Assembly (NCBI RefSeq): GCF_003049525.1
Contig: NZ_PYWL01000001.1
Location: forward strand, 558,001-622,000
Direction of reading: 5' to 3'
Source of the DNA: Lysinibacillus fusiformis
GTDB lineage: Bacteria; Bacillota; Bacilli; Bacillales_A; Planococcaceae
Length of the DNA stretch: 64,000 bases
Made by a program: the position numbers and the translations under genes. The notes beneath the pieces were generated by a model. The model searched no databases, was not told where the DNA came from, and worked only from the letters and a program-made list of their open reading frames with translations. Positions 37,628 through 48,442 of this stretch are shown one piece after another; position 1 is the first letter of the stretch, and each line of letters opens with the position of its first letter.

Positions 37628-38791
37628 TCACATTTCTACTTTTTCCTTATACGTTAATTTACGCCATAAAGCCTCTAAAGGACCTTGCTTCCATTTTGTT
37701 AACCAAATTTCGGCGATGATCATTTGCACAACAATTATTCCAATGGCAATGAGTACGCCTGTTTCTACACTTATCTTCCCATACCAGCCAAAGCCAAATT
37801 GATAGAATAAACACGTGCCGATAATGGAGTGCATAATATACATCGTTAACGACATCCGTCCGATTTTACCAAAAGGACTAAGTAGCTTAGGTACAATTGG
37901 TAACAGGCAAAGTAGCACTATGACCGCGGCATAACCCACTGAAAGGATAGGACCACCTATGTATACCTTTAAATAATCAAATAAATACGTCCGTGTAAAC
38001 ATAATGGGTAAACTTTTGATCGTTATACCTATAATCAACCCAGTAATCGCAAGTGCTAGCCATAGCCATTTTAATTCTTTCGCTCGCTCTACTAGTCGCC
38101 ATTTTGATGCAGCTGCCCCTATTAACATATACGGTAAAATAGTAAACAATGCCGCAAACCACATTCCTATACCTGCTTGTGTCGATAAGTCTGTTAAGCG
38201 TTGCATAAAAGCATCTAGCCAGTTTCCTGTACCGTAAGCTGTAATCGCCTTCTCTACAGATACAATATCTAAATAGTCATCCACCTTCGTATTAAATTGC
38301 ATAATCCCAATGACAAATAACATAAAAACTTGCATCAAACCGTTAATCATAACTGCACTAACCAATAACCAAATAGGGCTTAAACGTAGTAAAAGCACTA
38401 AAAATATCCCACAAAAGGCGTACATCATTAAAATATCGCCCCACCATATTAGCACGGCATGTATGAAACCAAAGGCAAATAATACAGAAAGTCTACGTAA
38501 TCCTAGCGTATAGAAATTTTGCTCACGACTTTGTGCTTTTTGCCACTGCATGGCAAGCCCATATCCAAATAGCATCGCAAACAGTGGGTAAAAGCTACTT
38601 TGTACATAAATATCTAAATTTTTTTGCCATACGATATCGGATGGTGTTGTAAACCAAGATGCTAAATCAATATGCGGCATTGGCAAATAAAAGGTATACA
38701 TATTTACGAGCAAAATGCCTACTAAACTAATACCTCGTAAAATATCTAATGTTGCTAGTCGATCCTGCAACATTGTCGGTTTGAACTCCAC
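37628..38791 (-). CDS. DUF418 family membrane protein
   Basis: A 387-residue protein with about ten transmembrane helices, beginning with the DUF418 signature RLATLDILRGISLVGILLVN and ending with the SLTMYIMHS motif typical of YeiB/acyltransferase-like membrane proteins. I chose GTG 38791 behind AGAGGAGG. Function unknown. Not obviously linked to its neighbours yisK and addA. Confidence 0.85.
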   Translation of the reverse strand: MEFKPTMLQDRLATLDILRGISLVGILLVNMYTFYLPMPHIDLASWFTTPSDIVWQKNLDIYVQSSFYPLFAMLFGYGLAMQWQKAQSREQNFYTLGLRRLSVLFAFGFIHAVLIWWGDILMMYAFCGIFLVLLLRLSPIWLLVSAVMINGLMQVFMLFVIGIMQFNTKVDDYLDIVSVEKAITAYGTGNWLDAFMQRLTDLSTQAGIGMWFAALFTILPYMLIGAAASKWRLVERAKELKWLWLALAITGLIIGITIKSLPIMFTRTYLFDYLKVYIGGPILSVGYAAVIVLLCLLPIVPKLLSPFGKIGRMSLTMYIMHSIIGTCLFYQFGFGWYGKISVETGVLIAIGIIVVQMIIAEIWLTKWKQGPLEALWRKLTYKEKVEM

Positions 38792-38874
38792 AAAATAGCC
38801 TCCTCTTAAATAGCAGCTATGGTTGAAGCAGAGCAAGCAAAAAATTGCATCCTCCGCTTTTCCATAACAAAAAC

Positions 38875-41800
38875 TTATGCCTGTACAGTTTGTTCATTAT
38901 CGAATAAATACAGCACTTTATCGCTTACTTTAATTTGTAAAATGGACTCAATAGCCTCACTATAAACACGAAGCTGAACAGCATAACGTCCCATTATTTC
39001 TTTTGTCAGAGCGGGCTCCTTTGCAAAATGAGGCAAAATACGGTCTGTCTTATAATCTAGCAAGACCCAGTTGCCATATTCATCCTCAAACAAACAGTCG
39101 ATAATCCCTTGGACGATTTGAGCATCCCCATCTTCATCTACTCTGCTAATAGTAAATGGCATTTCTCTACGAATCTGTCTTGCTTGCTTAAAGCGTTGCC
39201 CAATTTCGGTATGAAAGAAATGAAAAACTTTCGCTATAGGGACCACTTTTCCTTCTGCCTCTGTCAGTAGCTGTTTTGCTACTAAATCTGCTACAAAGCC
39301 TTTTACAGCTCCAATATCATCAAAGCCAAACTGTGGAATATGCTGCATCACTGTATGGACAGCCGTTCCTATTTCGGCACCTGTTAGCTGTTGATCCTGT
39401 AAAAATGTTGGTCGTGGTGCAATAGAAGCTGACGTCTGCTTAGCTGGAGGTGCAAAATAATATTCTGGCTCCTCCTGACGCTGTAAGTTTTCTATACGTT
39501 TAATTTCACTAACCGATGTTTTAGAACGTTTTCTTGTTGACTTTTGATACGTATACTGCGCTTGAAAGCGTGTCGTTATTTCGGATAAAAGCGCCTCGTC
39601 CTCTTGTGTTGTAAGGAGTTGTTGTATGTCATCATCAAATGGCTGTATATCATACGAATAATGTCTCGTATCAACCGGCTGTATCCACCAATGGGATGGG
39701 CTGTCCAATTCCTTATATGAAGTGGTAGCTTGAGAGGCAAAGTCACCATGCCTTGCCACGGCTGGACCAACCCAGTCTAGATAGCTATTAGCTCTTGCCC
39801 GCAAATATTCTTGAAGTGGGGCATCACTTGATATATTTTGCGCATCCTGCCAGTTGTCTCGCGTTTTCTCCCAATTTTTCACGGAACCCACTAAAATTAG
39901 ACGCTCCTTCGCGCGTGTCATGGCAACATATAAGACACGCATTTCCTCTGCACGCATTTCCAGCTCTTTCTTCTCTTTCAGCGCCAAAAACGGTAATGAA
40001 GTATAAGTAATGCGATTTTCTGGGTCAATGGCCTTTACAGCTAGTCCAAAATCTTGATCGAATAAATAAGGATTATGAAAATCCATTTTATTAAACGGAC
40101 GTCCCATCCCTGCCACAAAGACTACAGGATATTCTAATCCTTTGGAGGAGTGAATGGTCACAAGGCGTACTACATCGTCCTTTTCACCAATTGATTTAGC
40201 CGTACCTAAATCATCCCCGCGTGTACGCATCCGATCAATAAAGCGTAAAAAGCGGAAAAGACCTCGAAAGGCTGTTTGCTCATACATTAATGCACGATCA
40301 TGTAAAATTCGTAAATTAGCCTGACGCTGCTTACCGTTAGGCATTGCGCCAACCATTTCATAATAATGTGTATCTAAATAAATTTTCCAAATTAAATCTG
40401 ATAGTGACCCACGACGTGCTAAATCTCGCCAATTTTCAAAAGCTAGCATAAAGCGTTGAAGTTTTTCAAACGTAGTTGTCTGTATCTCTTGTCCTTCACT
40501 TCGGATAAATTGTCGTAGCGCATCATAGAAAGGTACCTTTGAATCAGCTAAGCGGATTTTAGCTAATTCATTTTCTGTTAAGCCAACAAACGGTGCACGC
40601 AGTACGGAAGCTAACGGGATGTCCTGATAAGGGTTATCTACTACCTTTAGGACATTTAACATAATCATGACTTCCAGTGCATCAAAATAGCCTTTGGACG
40701 ACTCTGCATAGAGTGGAATACCTGCTAGCTTAAATTCCTCCACTAAATCTGTCGACCATGTCATAGAACGCATTAAAATAACAATATCACTATACTTCAA
40801 CGGCCTTTCTGTCAGTGATTTCGTATCATAAACAGTTGTTCCATCTTCCATCATTTGTCGAATACGATCAATAATAAAACGTGCTTCATATTGTGACTTT
40901 TTTAATTCCTCTAGCTCAGTCGCTTCTTCCGTCTTATCCTCTTGCTCGTCTACCACTTCCTCATCCTGTGGAGGGTGCATTACGACAAGCTCAACAGGTA
41001 CTTCTTTTTCATCATAGGGCGCTGCGGGCTTTAATGACGCATTGTCATCATAAAGAATTTCGCCAACACGCTCACCCATAATTTGTGCAAAAATATAGTT
41101 CGTCGCGTTCAATACCTCTTTACGACTACGAAAGTTAGCATTTAAATCAATACGCATGCCCGTTACCTCAGGCGTTTCCAAGAACTCACTATACTTCCTC
41201 ATAAAGAGCTTAGGTTCAGCTAAGCGGAAACGATAAATACTTTGTTTGACGTCTCCCACCATAAACAGATTACCATCCTGTTCTTCCCCTGACTTGACAA
41301 GTTGTAAGATCGTTTCCTGTAGCATATTTGTATCCTGGTATTCATCCACAAGTACTTCTTTAAAACGTTTTTTCAAATCAAGTGCTATGGGAGATGGCTG
41401 TAGCTCTCCATCGATCTCGACTGTTAAAATTTGCAGTGCATAATGTTCTAAATCTGAAAAATCAATAATACCCCGCTCTAATTTGGCAAGTCGGAATTGC
41501 TCACTAAAAATCGTCGTCAATTCCACTAATGTGCCAATAATTGGCGCCATTAAGCGTATTTCTTCTAGCAATCGTGCGGGGGTGCGAATAAAATAGGTTT
41601 CTTTCATTTTATTCATAATTTTTTTCGCTGCTTCTCGCTTTTTCTTTGCAAGCTCCTGTAGCTCCACGTCTACTAAAGCATCCTTGGATACTCGTTTTAA
41701 TGTAGACCATTTAACGGTCGCAAAATAATCAAAGAGTTCCTGCCATGTACCTTCCTGACTTATTCGAATCCCTTCCTGAATCATAGCAAAATCAATTTCT

Positions 41801-42591
41801 GCCGTTTCAGCATAGGGGGCAGGTCCATCGGGTTGGAGGGTGATTGCTCGCATTTCTGAAATTAGGACGAAGGCTTCCTCCAAACTATGTCGAACAGTCA
41901 ATTTAACATAGTGAGATAGCTCTAAATCATCAATCGTCACTTCCTCTGCTAATTCATAAGCTTTTGGTAAACTCCTTAGCCATCTTTGAGGCTCTGCGTG
42001 TACACGAGAAGTATCGTAAAGCTTACTAATCAGCGTTTCAATCGCTTGATCATCTCGATCCGACGTAAAGCTATCCACAAGTCGATAAATAGCTTGTACC
42101 TGTGTCTCTTCTTCAGAATCATAGGCTCCTTCTAGAACATCCGCCACTATATCATCTCTTAATAAAGCTACCTCTGCTTCATTAGCAATACGAAATCCAG
42201 GATCGATGTCGAGCATATAAGCATATTGTTTAACAATCGCTAAACAAAAAGAATGCAATGTTGATATTTGCGCCTTATTAATAAGACTCAGTTGTCTTCT
42301 TAAATGATTGGAAGTTGGATTTTCTACTATAGCCTTTTCTAGAGCTTCTGACATTCGATGGCGCATTTCAGCTGCTGAAGCATTCGTAAAGGTCACCACC
42401 AGTAGCTCATCTACATTAATGGGATTGTCAGTAGCAATAACTTTTTCAATCATACGATTAATCAGTACCGCTGTTTTCCCGGACCCCGCCGCAGCCGACA
42501 CAAGTGTATCTTGCCCACTAGCGTAAATGGCCTTCCACTGATCGTCTGTCCAAGAGACATTCGCTGGCTTTATAGGAATTGTTTGGACCAT
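38875..42591 (-). CDS. addA: ATP-dependent helicase/nuclease subunit A
   Basis: AddA (1238 residues) is the UvrD-like helicase and nuclease subunit of AddAB, the RecBCD equivalent that resects double-strand breaks for RecA. Walker A AAAGSGKTAVLI is at residues 34-45, motif II in VLVDEYQDT, VRLVTIHSSKGLEYPVV is motif V, and the C-terminal nuclease motif is VLLDYKTD. It starts one base after the addB stop. Confidence 0.97.
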   Translation of the reverse strand: MVQTIPIKPANVSWTDDQWKAIYASGQDTLVSAAAGSGKTAVLINRMIEKVIATDNPINVDELLVVTFTNASAAEMRHRMSEALEKAIVENPTSNHLRRQLSLINKAQISTLHSFCLAIVKQYAYMLDIDPGFRIANEAEVALLRDDIVADVLEGAYDSEEETQVQAIYRLVDSFTSDRDDQAIETLISKLYDTSRVHAEPQRWLRSLPKAYELAEEVTIDDLELSHYVKLTVRHSLEEAFVLISEMRAITLQPDGPAPYAETAEIDFAMIQEGIRISQEGTWQELFDYFATVKWSTLKRVSKDALVDVELQELAKKKREAAKKIMNKMKETYFIRTPARLLEEIRLMAPIIGTLVELTTIFSEQFRLAKLERGIIDFSDLEHYALQILTVEIDGELQPSPIALDLKKRFKEVLVDEYQDTNMLQETILQLVKSGEEQDGNLFMVGDVKQSIYRFRLAEPKLFMRKYSEFLETPEVTGMRIDLNANFRSRKEVLNATNYIFAQIMGERVGEILYDDNASLKPAAPYDEKEVPVELVVMHPPQDEEVVDEQEDKTEEATELEELKKSQYEARFIIDRIRQMMEDGTTVYDTKSLTERPLKYSDIVILMRSMTWSTDLVEEFKLAGIPLYAESSKGYFDALEVMIMLNVLKVVDNPYQDIPLASVLRAPFVGLTENELAKIRLADSKVPFYDALRQFIRSEGQEIQTTTFEKLQRFMLAFENWRDLARRGSLSDLIWKIYLDTHYYEMVGAMPNGKQRQANLRILHDRALMYEQTAFRGLFRFLRFIDRMRTRGDDLGTAKSIGEKDDVVRLVTIHSSKGLEYPVVFVAGMGRPFNKMDFHNPYLFDQDFGLAVKAIDPENRITYTSLPFLALKEKKELEMRAEEMRVLYVAMTRAKERLILVGSVKNWEKTRDNWQDAQNISSDAPLQEYLRARANSYLDWVGPAVARHGDFASQATTSYKELDSPSHWWIQPVDTRHYSYDIQPFDDDIQQLLTTQEDEALLSEITTRFQAQYTYQKSTRKRSKTSVSEIKRIENLQRQEEPEYYFAPPAKQTSASIAPRPTFLQDQQLTGAEIGTAVHTVMQHIPQFGFDDIGAVKGFVADLVAKQLLTEAEGKVVPIAKVFHFFHTEIGQRFKQARQIRREMPFTISRVDEDGDAQIVQGIIDCLFEDEYGNWVLLDYKTDRILPHFAKEPALTKEIMGRYAVQLRVYSEAIESILQIKVSDKVLYLFDNEQTVQA

Positions 42592-42592
42592 G

Positions 42593-45500
42593 CTACTCTA
42601 TCTCCTTCCGAATTTTATCAACAATTTCATTTGGTTTCGCTTGCATCAACTGACGATAGTTTTGTTTACCATCGGATGGATCAAATTGGCAAACCGCGGC
42701 AAATTGACAATAGTCACAGGCCGTTTTGGATTTTAATTTATACGGGCTGATGGCAGTATCACCAGACAAAATCCCATTCCCTGCCTCCTGATGCTTACGA
42801 CGTACGAAATGCTGGAGTCTTTTCATATCATTTACAGGCACAATGCGTGATTGCGATTCAGAAGGTGTTCCATCTTTTTTCATATAAACAGGGATAATTT
42901 TTGAGTGTCCACTACTTTCCTCTAACTGCTCGTCCATCGATAAAATGGACTCAGCATTCTCAGACAGCAGACCCTTCATTTTATATTGCTTTAACCGGTC
43001 CTCTTCTATTTCACTATCCGTCATATCCTTATCTAGTTTTAACATAGGATTATGGACATGAACATACAGTACCCCAGCTGGCTCCGTTTTCCCTGGAAGC
43101 CAATAGGAACTATTTTCTATTGCCACATCTAAATAAGTAAGTACCTGTAAAGACAATCCATAATAAACCTCATTTAAATCTAAATCTCGAGCTGATGATT
43201 TATAATCAACAATCCGTAAATAAGAACGGTCATCTATCGAGGCACTATCGATACGATCAATACGACCTCGCATAAACATTTTTTTACCACTAGTCAAATC
43301 AATCTCAAGAGGTGGAAGCTGTTCATGTTGTCCTGGGCCAAATGATGCCTCTATCGCAATTGGCTTAAAGTGAGACACATTCGCATGCTGTGTCAATGCC
43401 ATCATCGTGCGCTCCACAATTCGAATAAGCTTCCGCTGAATATAGCGATAACGCGCACTAGATAATAAAATTTGATGGGAGAAGACAGGAACAATTTGCT
43501 CTACTGCTTGACGTGCCAACTGTTTAATTTGCTGTTTTGTTAAACGAATCCAAGATAGCTGCAGTCGGTGAGTTTCCTCTGTTATCCACTTTAATGCCTC
43601 ATGGAATAGATCACCCATTGCAAAGGTTTCTAATCGGTACTCCGCACGTTCCTCTAAACGTAGACCATACGTTGTGAAATGAGAAAATGGACATCTAAAA
43701 TATTTCTCTATTCGAGATACACTAGATGTAAGTTTTTTCCCATATAGCTCTTGAGTTATATAGGTTTCCAATGGCTGTGCTTCATTTTTATGAGTAATCG
43801 GATAATGTACTCGATCAAAGATAAGTGCCCAGTAAGGGTCCTGCTGATAAAATTTTTGTAGCGCCAGCCATTCAGGTGCCAGTTCACGGCTATGCTCTGC
43901 CTGACGTAGTTGCACCATTAAATGGGCTAATGCAGTTCGTGGATGGCGTAAATACGGTAAAGCATTTCCATCTAATAATTCTATTGGATCCATTACAACC
44001 CGCTCCGCCTGAATCCCACTTAACAGACCAGCTGTTTGATCATTTCCGATGAATTTTTTTATATAAAGAGACGATAACAGTGCCTTTCCTTCTTCATCTG
44101 CTGTAGGATACGTCAAATAAAGCTTATCTGACGGTGTTGTGGCAGCACGATAAAATAAGAAATTCTCCTGTAATAAACGGTTAGAGGAGGTTGGTGCAAG
44201 CTCATAACCAATTTGACCAAACCATTCACGCTCTGTATCTGACAATAAACCTTCATATTCCATTCGAGTTGGATATACACCATCATTCATTCCTAAAACG
44301 AAGGCTGCTTTAATATTGGATAAACGAGCTAAATCAACCGTCGCTACCATAACCTCATCTAATGTTGGTGGAATGCGAGAAAATTCTAATGTATCAAAGC
44401 CTTCATCAAGAATTTTAGCCGCTTCCTCCACTGACATCTTCTGCTCGCCAAACATATAGACAAATTGATCCAATACATTGATCCATTCATTCCAGGCTTG
44501 CTCATGTTCACTCGCTGCGAGTGCATCCCCTCGCTCAAGCTCACGATCCTTCATAGCTTGAAGCTTCTTATATACTTGTAATGACTCTACTAGCTCAAAT
44601 AAAGCAGTGGCAACATCCTTACCCGTTGGCGCAATACTCAGTTTGTCTTGAAACTCCTTTAAAGGCTGACGAATTTCGTCACGAATTGCCTCAATTTCTG
44701 CTTGCATTGCACGTTCCTCATCTGTTTGTACACGTGAATGGAACTCAAGCCCACGATACTTTTTATAAAACCATCGAGCCTCTTCAAACCAACGTTCACC
44801 ATAGATTCCTTGCGCTAAGCAATAGTTTTCCAATCGATCAGCTCGCTCACGCCAAATAGTTAGCTCTGCTTGTAAGGGGAAAAACAAATCTGTTTTTACA
44901 CTTCGAAATACGGGTTCATACTTCCAATTAGACGTCATGATTTCTAATGCCGAACGACTAAGCTCAATCAGAGGATGATGGAGCATTGTTTTTTTAGTAT
45001 TTGTAAAAATAGGAATTTCATATTGTTGAAAAATACTTGTAATCAATGGGTCATAAAGTTCTGCTTGTCGATATAAAAGGACAATATCTTGATAACGATA
45101 GCCATCTTCTCTTGTTAACTTTGTTATTTCCCGGGCAATCGCGTGAACCTCCGCTCGACGATTCGATGCTTCAAACACCATTACATCTCCAGAAGTTTTT
45201 TTCGTTTGTGGCACCATATTACCAAAATTCGCTTCCACATGTTGTAAATCTTCAGATTGAAATCTTTGAGTATAATAAAAATGTAAAGGTGCCTCGACGT
45301 CTATGCCCTCTTCATTTGCAATATCATGTAGTCGTTGATTCGTTAACGCCGCTTCATGAAAAAGAGCCTGTTCATCAAAAGCTTCGTCTATATGATCAAA
45401 CGGGAGAACGACGGTTACCTGTTTAGTTACCTTAAGCAATTCTCGTACCAGCTCTAACTCTCGCACTGTGAAGGCTGTGAATCCATCAATATAAATAGTT

Positions 45501-46102
45501 GCTTGCTTCATTGTTTCAGCATACTTCAATTGCTCCGTTAATATCGGATAATAGCCCTCACTATCGACATATGTCGTACCAAGTCGTTCTTCTAATGCCT
45601 GCAAAACAACATGTAAATCATTCGTTTTGGCTTGTAAGGTATTTGGCGCGTCAATCGCCTTTAAGGATTCTGTTACTTCAGCTAAAACAGAGCTATTGAC
45701 ACTATATCGACTAAATTCCTTTAAAAGTGTTTCAATTTCCTCCGTAAAACCACGTTTTCCAGCAGCTTGTCTAAATAAGGAGAACTCACTTTTTTGTTCC
45801 TCCAAAAGTTTACGAATCAGCATTCGATAACCATAGCCATTCACTTCTTTACGAGCAATACCACCTGTCTCCTGTAAAACGAGCCATGCTAAACGCTTAA
45901 ACGTCATCACTTGCGCACGAATCAAGCCCTGCAAACCATGCTTATTCGTTAGCTCATATTCCGTAGAATAAGACATCTGGTCAGGAACAATGACAAAAAT
46001 AGGTTGACCGAGTGGATCAGTCTTTAGCTGTTCAACAATTTCTTGATGAATAAATACGGATTTCCCTGTTCCCGAGCGTCCCGAAACAATTCGCAATGTC
46101 AT
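42593..46102 (-). CDS. addB: ATP-dependent nuclease subunit B
   Basis: AddB (1169 residues) has the N-terminal ATP site GRSGTGKS, a helicase-like but inactive core that recognises Chi, and a C-terminal RecB-family nuclease (LRIVDYKSS). The cysteines of its 4Fe-4S cluster are visible: one in YFRCPFSH and three in CDYCQFAAVCQF. It forms an operon with addA. The gap from 46103 to 46336 contains no gene. Confidence 0.96.
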   Translation of the reverse strand: MTLRIVSGRSGTGKSVFIHQEIVEQLKTDPLGQPIFVIVPDQMSYSTEYELTNKHGLQGLIRAQVMTFKRLAWLVLQETGGIARKEVNGYGYRMLIRKLLEEQKSEFSLFRQAAGKRGFTEEIETLLKEFSRYSVNSSVLAEVTESLKAIDAPNTLQAKTNDLHVVLQALEERLGTTYVDSEGYYPILTEQLKYAETMKQATIYIDGFTAFTVRELELVRELLKVTKQVTVVLPFDHIDEAFDEQALFHEAALTNQRLHDIANEEGIDVEAPLHFYYTQRFQSEDLQHVEANFGNMVPQTKKTSGDVMVFEASNRRAEVHAIAREITKLTREDGYRYQDIVLLYRQAELYDPLITSIFQQYEIPIFTNTKKTMLHHPLIELSRSALEIMTSNWKYEPVFRSVKTDLFFPLQAELTIWRERADRLENYCLAQGIYGERWFEEARWFYKKYRGLEFHSRVQTDEERAMQAEIEAIRDEIRQPLKEFQDKLSIAPTGKDVATALFELVESLQVYKKLQAMKDRELERGDALAASEHEQAWNEWINVLDQFVYMFGEQKMSVEEAAKILDEGFDTLEFSRIPPTLDEVMVATVDLARLSNIKAAFVLGMNDGVYPTRMEYEGLLSDTEREWFGQIGYELAPTSSNRLLQENFLFYRAATTPSDKLYLTYPTADEEGKALLSSLYIKKFIGNDQTAGLLSGIQAERVVMDPIELLDGNALPYLRHPRTALAHLMVQLRQAEHSRELAPEWLALQKFYQQDPYWALIFDRVHYPITHKNEAQPLETYITQELYGKKLTSSVSRIEKYFRCPFSHFTTYGLRLEERAEYRLETFAMGDLFHEALKWITEETHRLQLSWIRLTKQQIKQLARQAVEQIVPVFSHQILLSSARYRYIQRKLIRIVERTMMALTQHANVSHFKPIAIEASFGPGQHEQLPPLEIDLTSGKKMFMRGRIDRIDSASIDDRSYLRIVDYKSSARDLDLNEVYYGLSLQVLTYLDVAIENSSYWLPGKTEPAGVLYVHVHNPMLKLDKDMTDSEIEEDRLKQYKMKGLLSENAESILSMDEQLEESSGHSKIIPVYMKKDGTPSESQSRIVPVNDMKRLQHFVRRKHQEAGNGILSGDTAISPYKLKSKTACDYCQFAAVCQFDPSDGKQNYRQLMQAKPNEIVDKIRKEIE

Positions 46103-46336
46103 TTCGTTTCCCCTCCTCTATAAATTACTGTCTAACTATTTTGATTGCACGTTAGCATCCATTCACTAACATTTATATATAGATTATTTTTTATCGTTTC
46201 TATCACTTAACCTGATTCCATTGTCAGAGTGACGCTATAAACATCAGTGATCCTCTAGCTTAAATTCTATCGAAAATAACTAGCAAATACTATCTATCAA
46301 CCTTCGATAGACAATAAAAACCAATGATTCATTTCA

Positions 46337-46371
46337 CAAAAAAACAGCCTCTTCAACAAATCAAAGAGGCT
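46337..46371 (-). terminator. Terminator of the VTT-protein gene
   Basis: The minus-strand stem AGCCTCTT / AAGAGGCT is followed by T7. Confidence 0.8.
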
Positions 46372-46380
46372 ACAACTATT

Positions 46381-47028
46381 TTATCTTGCATGGTGATCCT
46401 GTTTTTTCGTCAAATTTCGCGCTTGTTTTAAATCTCTTTCTACACGAGCATTCAAACGCTTCTCAATTAGTTTACCAATAAACCATAAAATAACAATCGC
46501 AACTGCCGCAATTATTAATTTCACAGGGCTTGTTAGTAACGATTTTAAATCATATCCCAATACACTCATACCTAAAATCATCACGAATTTTCCTGCTAGT
46601 AAAACGACTAAGTAAAATTTTTTATGAATATGGGATAAACCCGCCACAATGTTCACAATGACAGAAGGGGTAAAAGGGAAACATAGGAGGACAAAAAGAG
46701 GGCTTATGCCATTCATATCCACCCATTTAATAAGTTTCTGTACTTTTTTACTGCCAGTTATAAATCGCAACCTTGGATGTTTACCAAAATGTCGAACAAG
46801 CAAAAATACCACGTATGATCCAGCCGCAGAACCCAACCAAGATAATAAAAATCCAAGCCATAAACCAAATGCACTTGCATTAGCTACAACGAACACCACT
46901 AATGGTAGGAATGGTAAAAACGCTTCTAGAAAAGGTAGCAGTAAACCAATGACGGGGCCAAGTGTTCGATACTGCGCCGCAACAAGTTCAATATTTTCTA
47001 CTGTAAACCATTCTTTCACTATCGACAC
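46381..47028 (-). CDS. TVP38/TMEM64 (VTT domain) membrane protein
   Basis: A 215-residue VTT/DedA-superfamily membrane protein. Features are the re-entrant region EAFLPFLPLVVFVVANA, GSAAGSYVVFLLVRHFG and the conserved CFPFTPSVIVNIVAGLS. It resembles B. subtilis YhjE, which also lies near addBA. Members of this superfamily include lipid transporters; the function here is not known. The product ends with a basic cytoplasmic tail. It starts two bases after the XRE-cupin gene and is co-transcribed with it. Confidence 0.8.
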   Translation of the reverse strand: MSIVKEWFTVENIELVAAQYRTLGPVIGLLLPFLEAFLPFLPLVVFVVANASAFGLWLGFLLSWLGSAAGSYVVFLLVRHFGKHPRLRFITGSKKVQKLIKWVDMNGISPLFVLLCFPFTPSVIVNIVAGLSHIHKKFYLVVLLAGKFVMILGMSVLGYDLKSLLTSPVKLIIAAVAIVILWFIGKLIEKRLNARVERDLKQARNLTKKQDHHAR

Positions 47029-47030
47029 CT

Positions 47031-47582
47031 CTATTTATACTGTAAAATTAAATGAAAAATTGTTAACCCTTCAGATGTATTTCGATATTCATGGGGTTGA
47101 TGCCCCGAGAATACTAGTGTATCCCCTTCATCCAGTAATTCATGCATATCTCCAGCAGAAATAGCAGCTTGTCCTTTGATAATCATGACAGTTTCCTCTA
47201 CCCCTTCTGTGTGGGCTTCACTCCTACTAATGGCTCCAGGCTCCATTTCAACCTTGTAGAATTCCCAACCTCGTTCAGGATTATACGGAATAATCGAATA
47301 GACACGATAGCGTCCCTCATCCTCATCAACATGTGGGATATCCTTACCGCTGTAACGCATGAAATGAGCTGTTGGCGGCTGTAATAAAGAAGAAAATGAA
47401 ATACGCATTCCAGCAGCTATTTTCCAAATGGTTGATACAGTAGGATTCGCTTCTCCCTTTTCTATTTGAGCGAGTTGCGCTTTACTAACGCCCGTTGCTT
47501 TGGCAACATCATCTAAGCTTAAATGACGTTGTTGTCTAATTTTCTTTAATTGAAAGGCTAAATTTCTGCTCATTTGTTCCAT
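47031..47582 (-). CDS. XRE-family regulator with C-terminal cupin domain
   Basis: Residues about 8-65 form a helix-turn-helix (LSLDDVAKATGVSKAQLAQIEKG), and about 105-180 a cupin sensor domain (EPGAISRSEAHTEGVEETVMIIKG). Such regulators typically control a divergent transport operon. It is divergent from azlCD, which suggests it controls branched-chain amino-acid export. ATG 47582 follows GGTGAT. The ligand is unknown. It is co-transcribed with the downstream VTT-protein gene. Confidence 0.85.
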   Translation of the reverse strand: MEQMSRNLAFQLKKIRQQRHLSLDDVAKATGVSKAQLAQIEKGEANPTVSTIWKIAAGMRISFSSLLQPPTAHFMRYSGKDIPHVDEDEGRYRVYSIIPYNPERGWEFYKVEMEPGAISRSEAHTEGVEETVMIIKGQAAISAGDMHELLDEGDTLVFSGHQPHEYRNTSEGLTIFHLILQYK

Positions 47583-47622
47583 TTTTAATCACCAATTTTC
47601 TATTGTTTATTTTATCAGACAT

Positions 47623-47678
47623 ATGTATACTTTAATAAACATCAAGAACTATCAAACTATTCCATCAACAGTATACAT
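47623..47678. promoter_or_regulatory. Paired operator-like repeats between regulator and azlC
   Basis: ATGTATACT (47623-47631) and AGTATACAT (47670-47678) are exact inverted copies 38 bases apart in the divergent promoter region. Each contains the palindrome GTATAC. Confidence 0.4.
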
Positions 47679-47707
47679 GGAAATTTTTAAGAAAGGATGA
47701 CCTATTT

Positions 47708-48442
47708 ATGACAAGTACAACAGAGCTTCATCATGATCCGGCAACAAACTCTCCCAACGATAGCTTTATACAGGGCGTGAAGGATTGTGTACCTACCTTA
47801 CTCGGTTATATTAGTATAGGACTTGCATTCGGTGTTGTAGGTTCCGCTTCAGGACTATCAGTACTGGAAATCGCCCTTTTAACCATATTGATTTACGCAG
47901 GCTCTGCACAATTTATTTTTTGTGCACTACTTTTAACAAGTAGTCCTGCTTCTGCTATCATTGTAACCATTTTTGTCGTCAATTTACGCCATTTATTAAT
48001 GAGTTTAACATTAGCCCCTCATTTTACGCATTATTCCATGCTTAGAAATGTAGGCTTCGGTACTTTATTAACAGATGAAACCTTTGGGGTGGCTGTGACC
48101 AAGCAAATGCAAACCGGTAAATTATACGGTAAATGGATGGATGGGCTTAACTTAACAGCGTATATTTTTTGGATTTTATCTTGTGTCACGGGTGCCTTCT
48201 TAGGGCAATGGGTGGCAAATCCTGAACAATGGGGACTAGATTTCGCCTTAGTCGCTATGTTTGTCGCTCTTTTAGTTTTACAATTGAGTAGTGTCGGCAA
48301 AAGTAAAATCATGCATTATATTAAGTTAATCGGCTATATGGCTGTTATTATGTATGGTCTTTCTTATATAGTACCTTCACATGTGGCTGTTTTGCTAGCA
48401 ACGGTGATCGTAGCAACTATTGGGGTGGTGACTGACAAATGA
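47708..48442 (+). CDS. azlC: Branched-chain amino acid permease AzlC
   Basis: AzlC (244 residues) is the large subunit of an AzlCD/YgaZH-type exporter for branched-chain amino acids. The conserved N-terminal GVKDCVPTLLGYISIGLAFG and later GSAQFIFCALL and NLRHLLMSLTLAPH are family motifs. It overlaps azlD (ATGA). It is divergent from the XRE-cupin regulator. The exported substrate is family-level inference. Confidence 0.9.
   Translation: MTSTTELHHDPATNSPNDSFIQGVKDCVPTLLGYISIGLAFGVVGSASGLSVLEIALLTILIYAGSAQFIFCALLLTSSPASAIIVTIFVVNLRHLLMSLTLAPHFTHYSMLRNVGFGTLLTDETFGVAVTKQMQTGKLYGKWMDGLNLTAYIFWILSCVTGAFLGQWVANPEQWGLDFALVAMFVALLVLQLSSVGKSKIMHYIKLIGYMAVIMYGLSYIVPSHVAVLLATVIVATIGVVTDK

Noticed and set aside
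45046..45426. 126-codon plus-strand frame inside addB
   Set aside because: Shadow of addB; composition unlike a real protein and no start signal.
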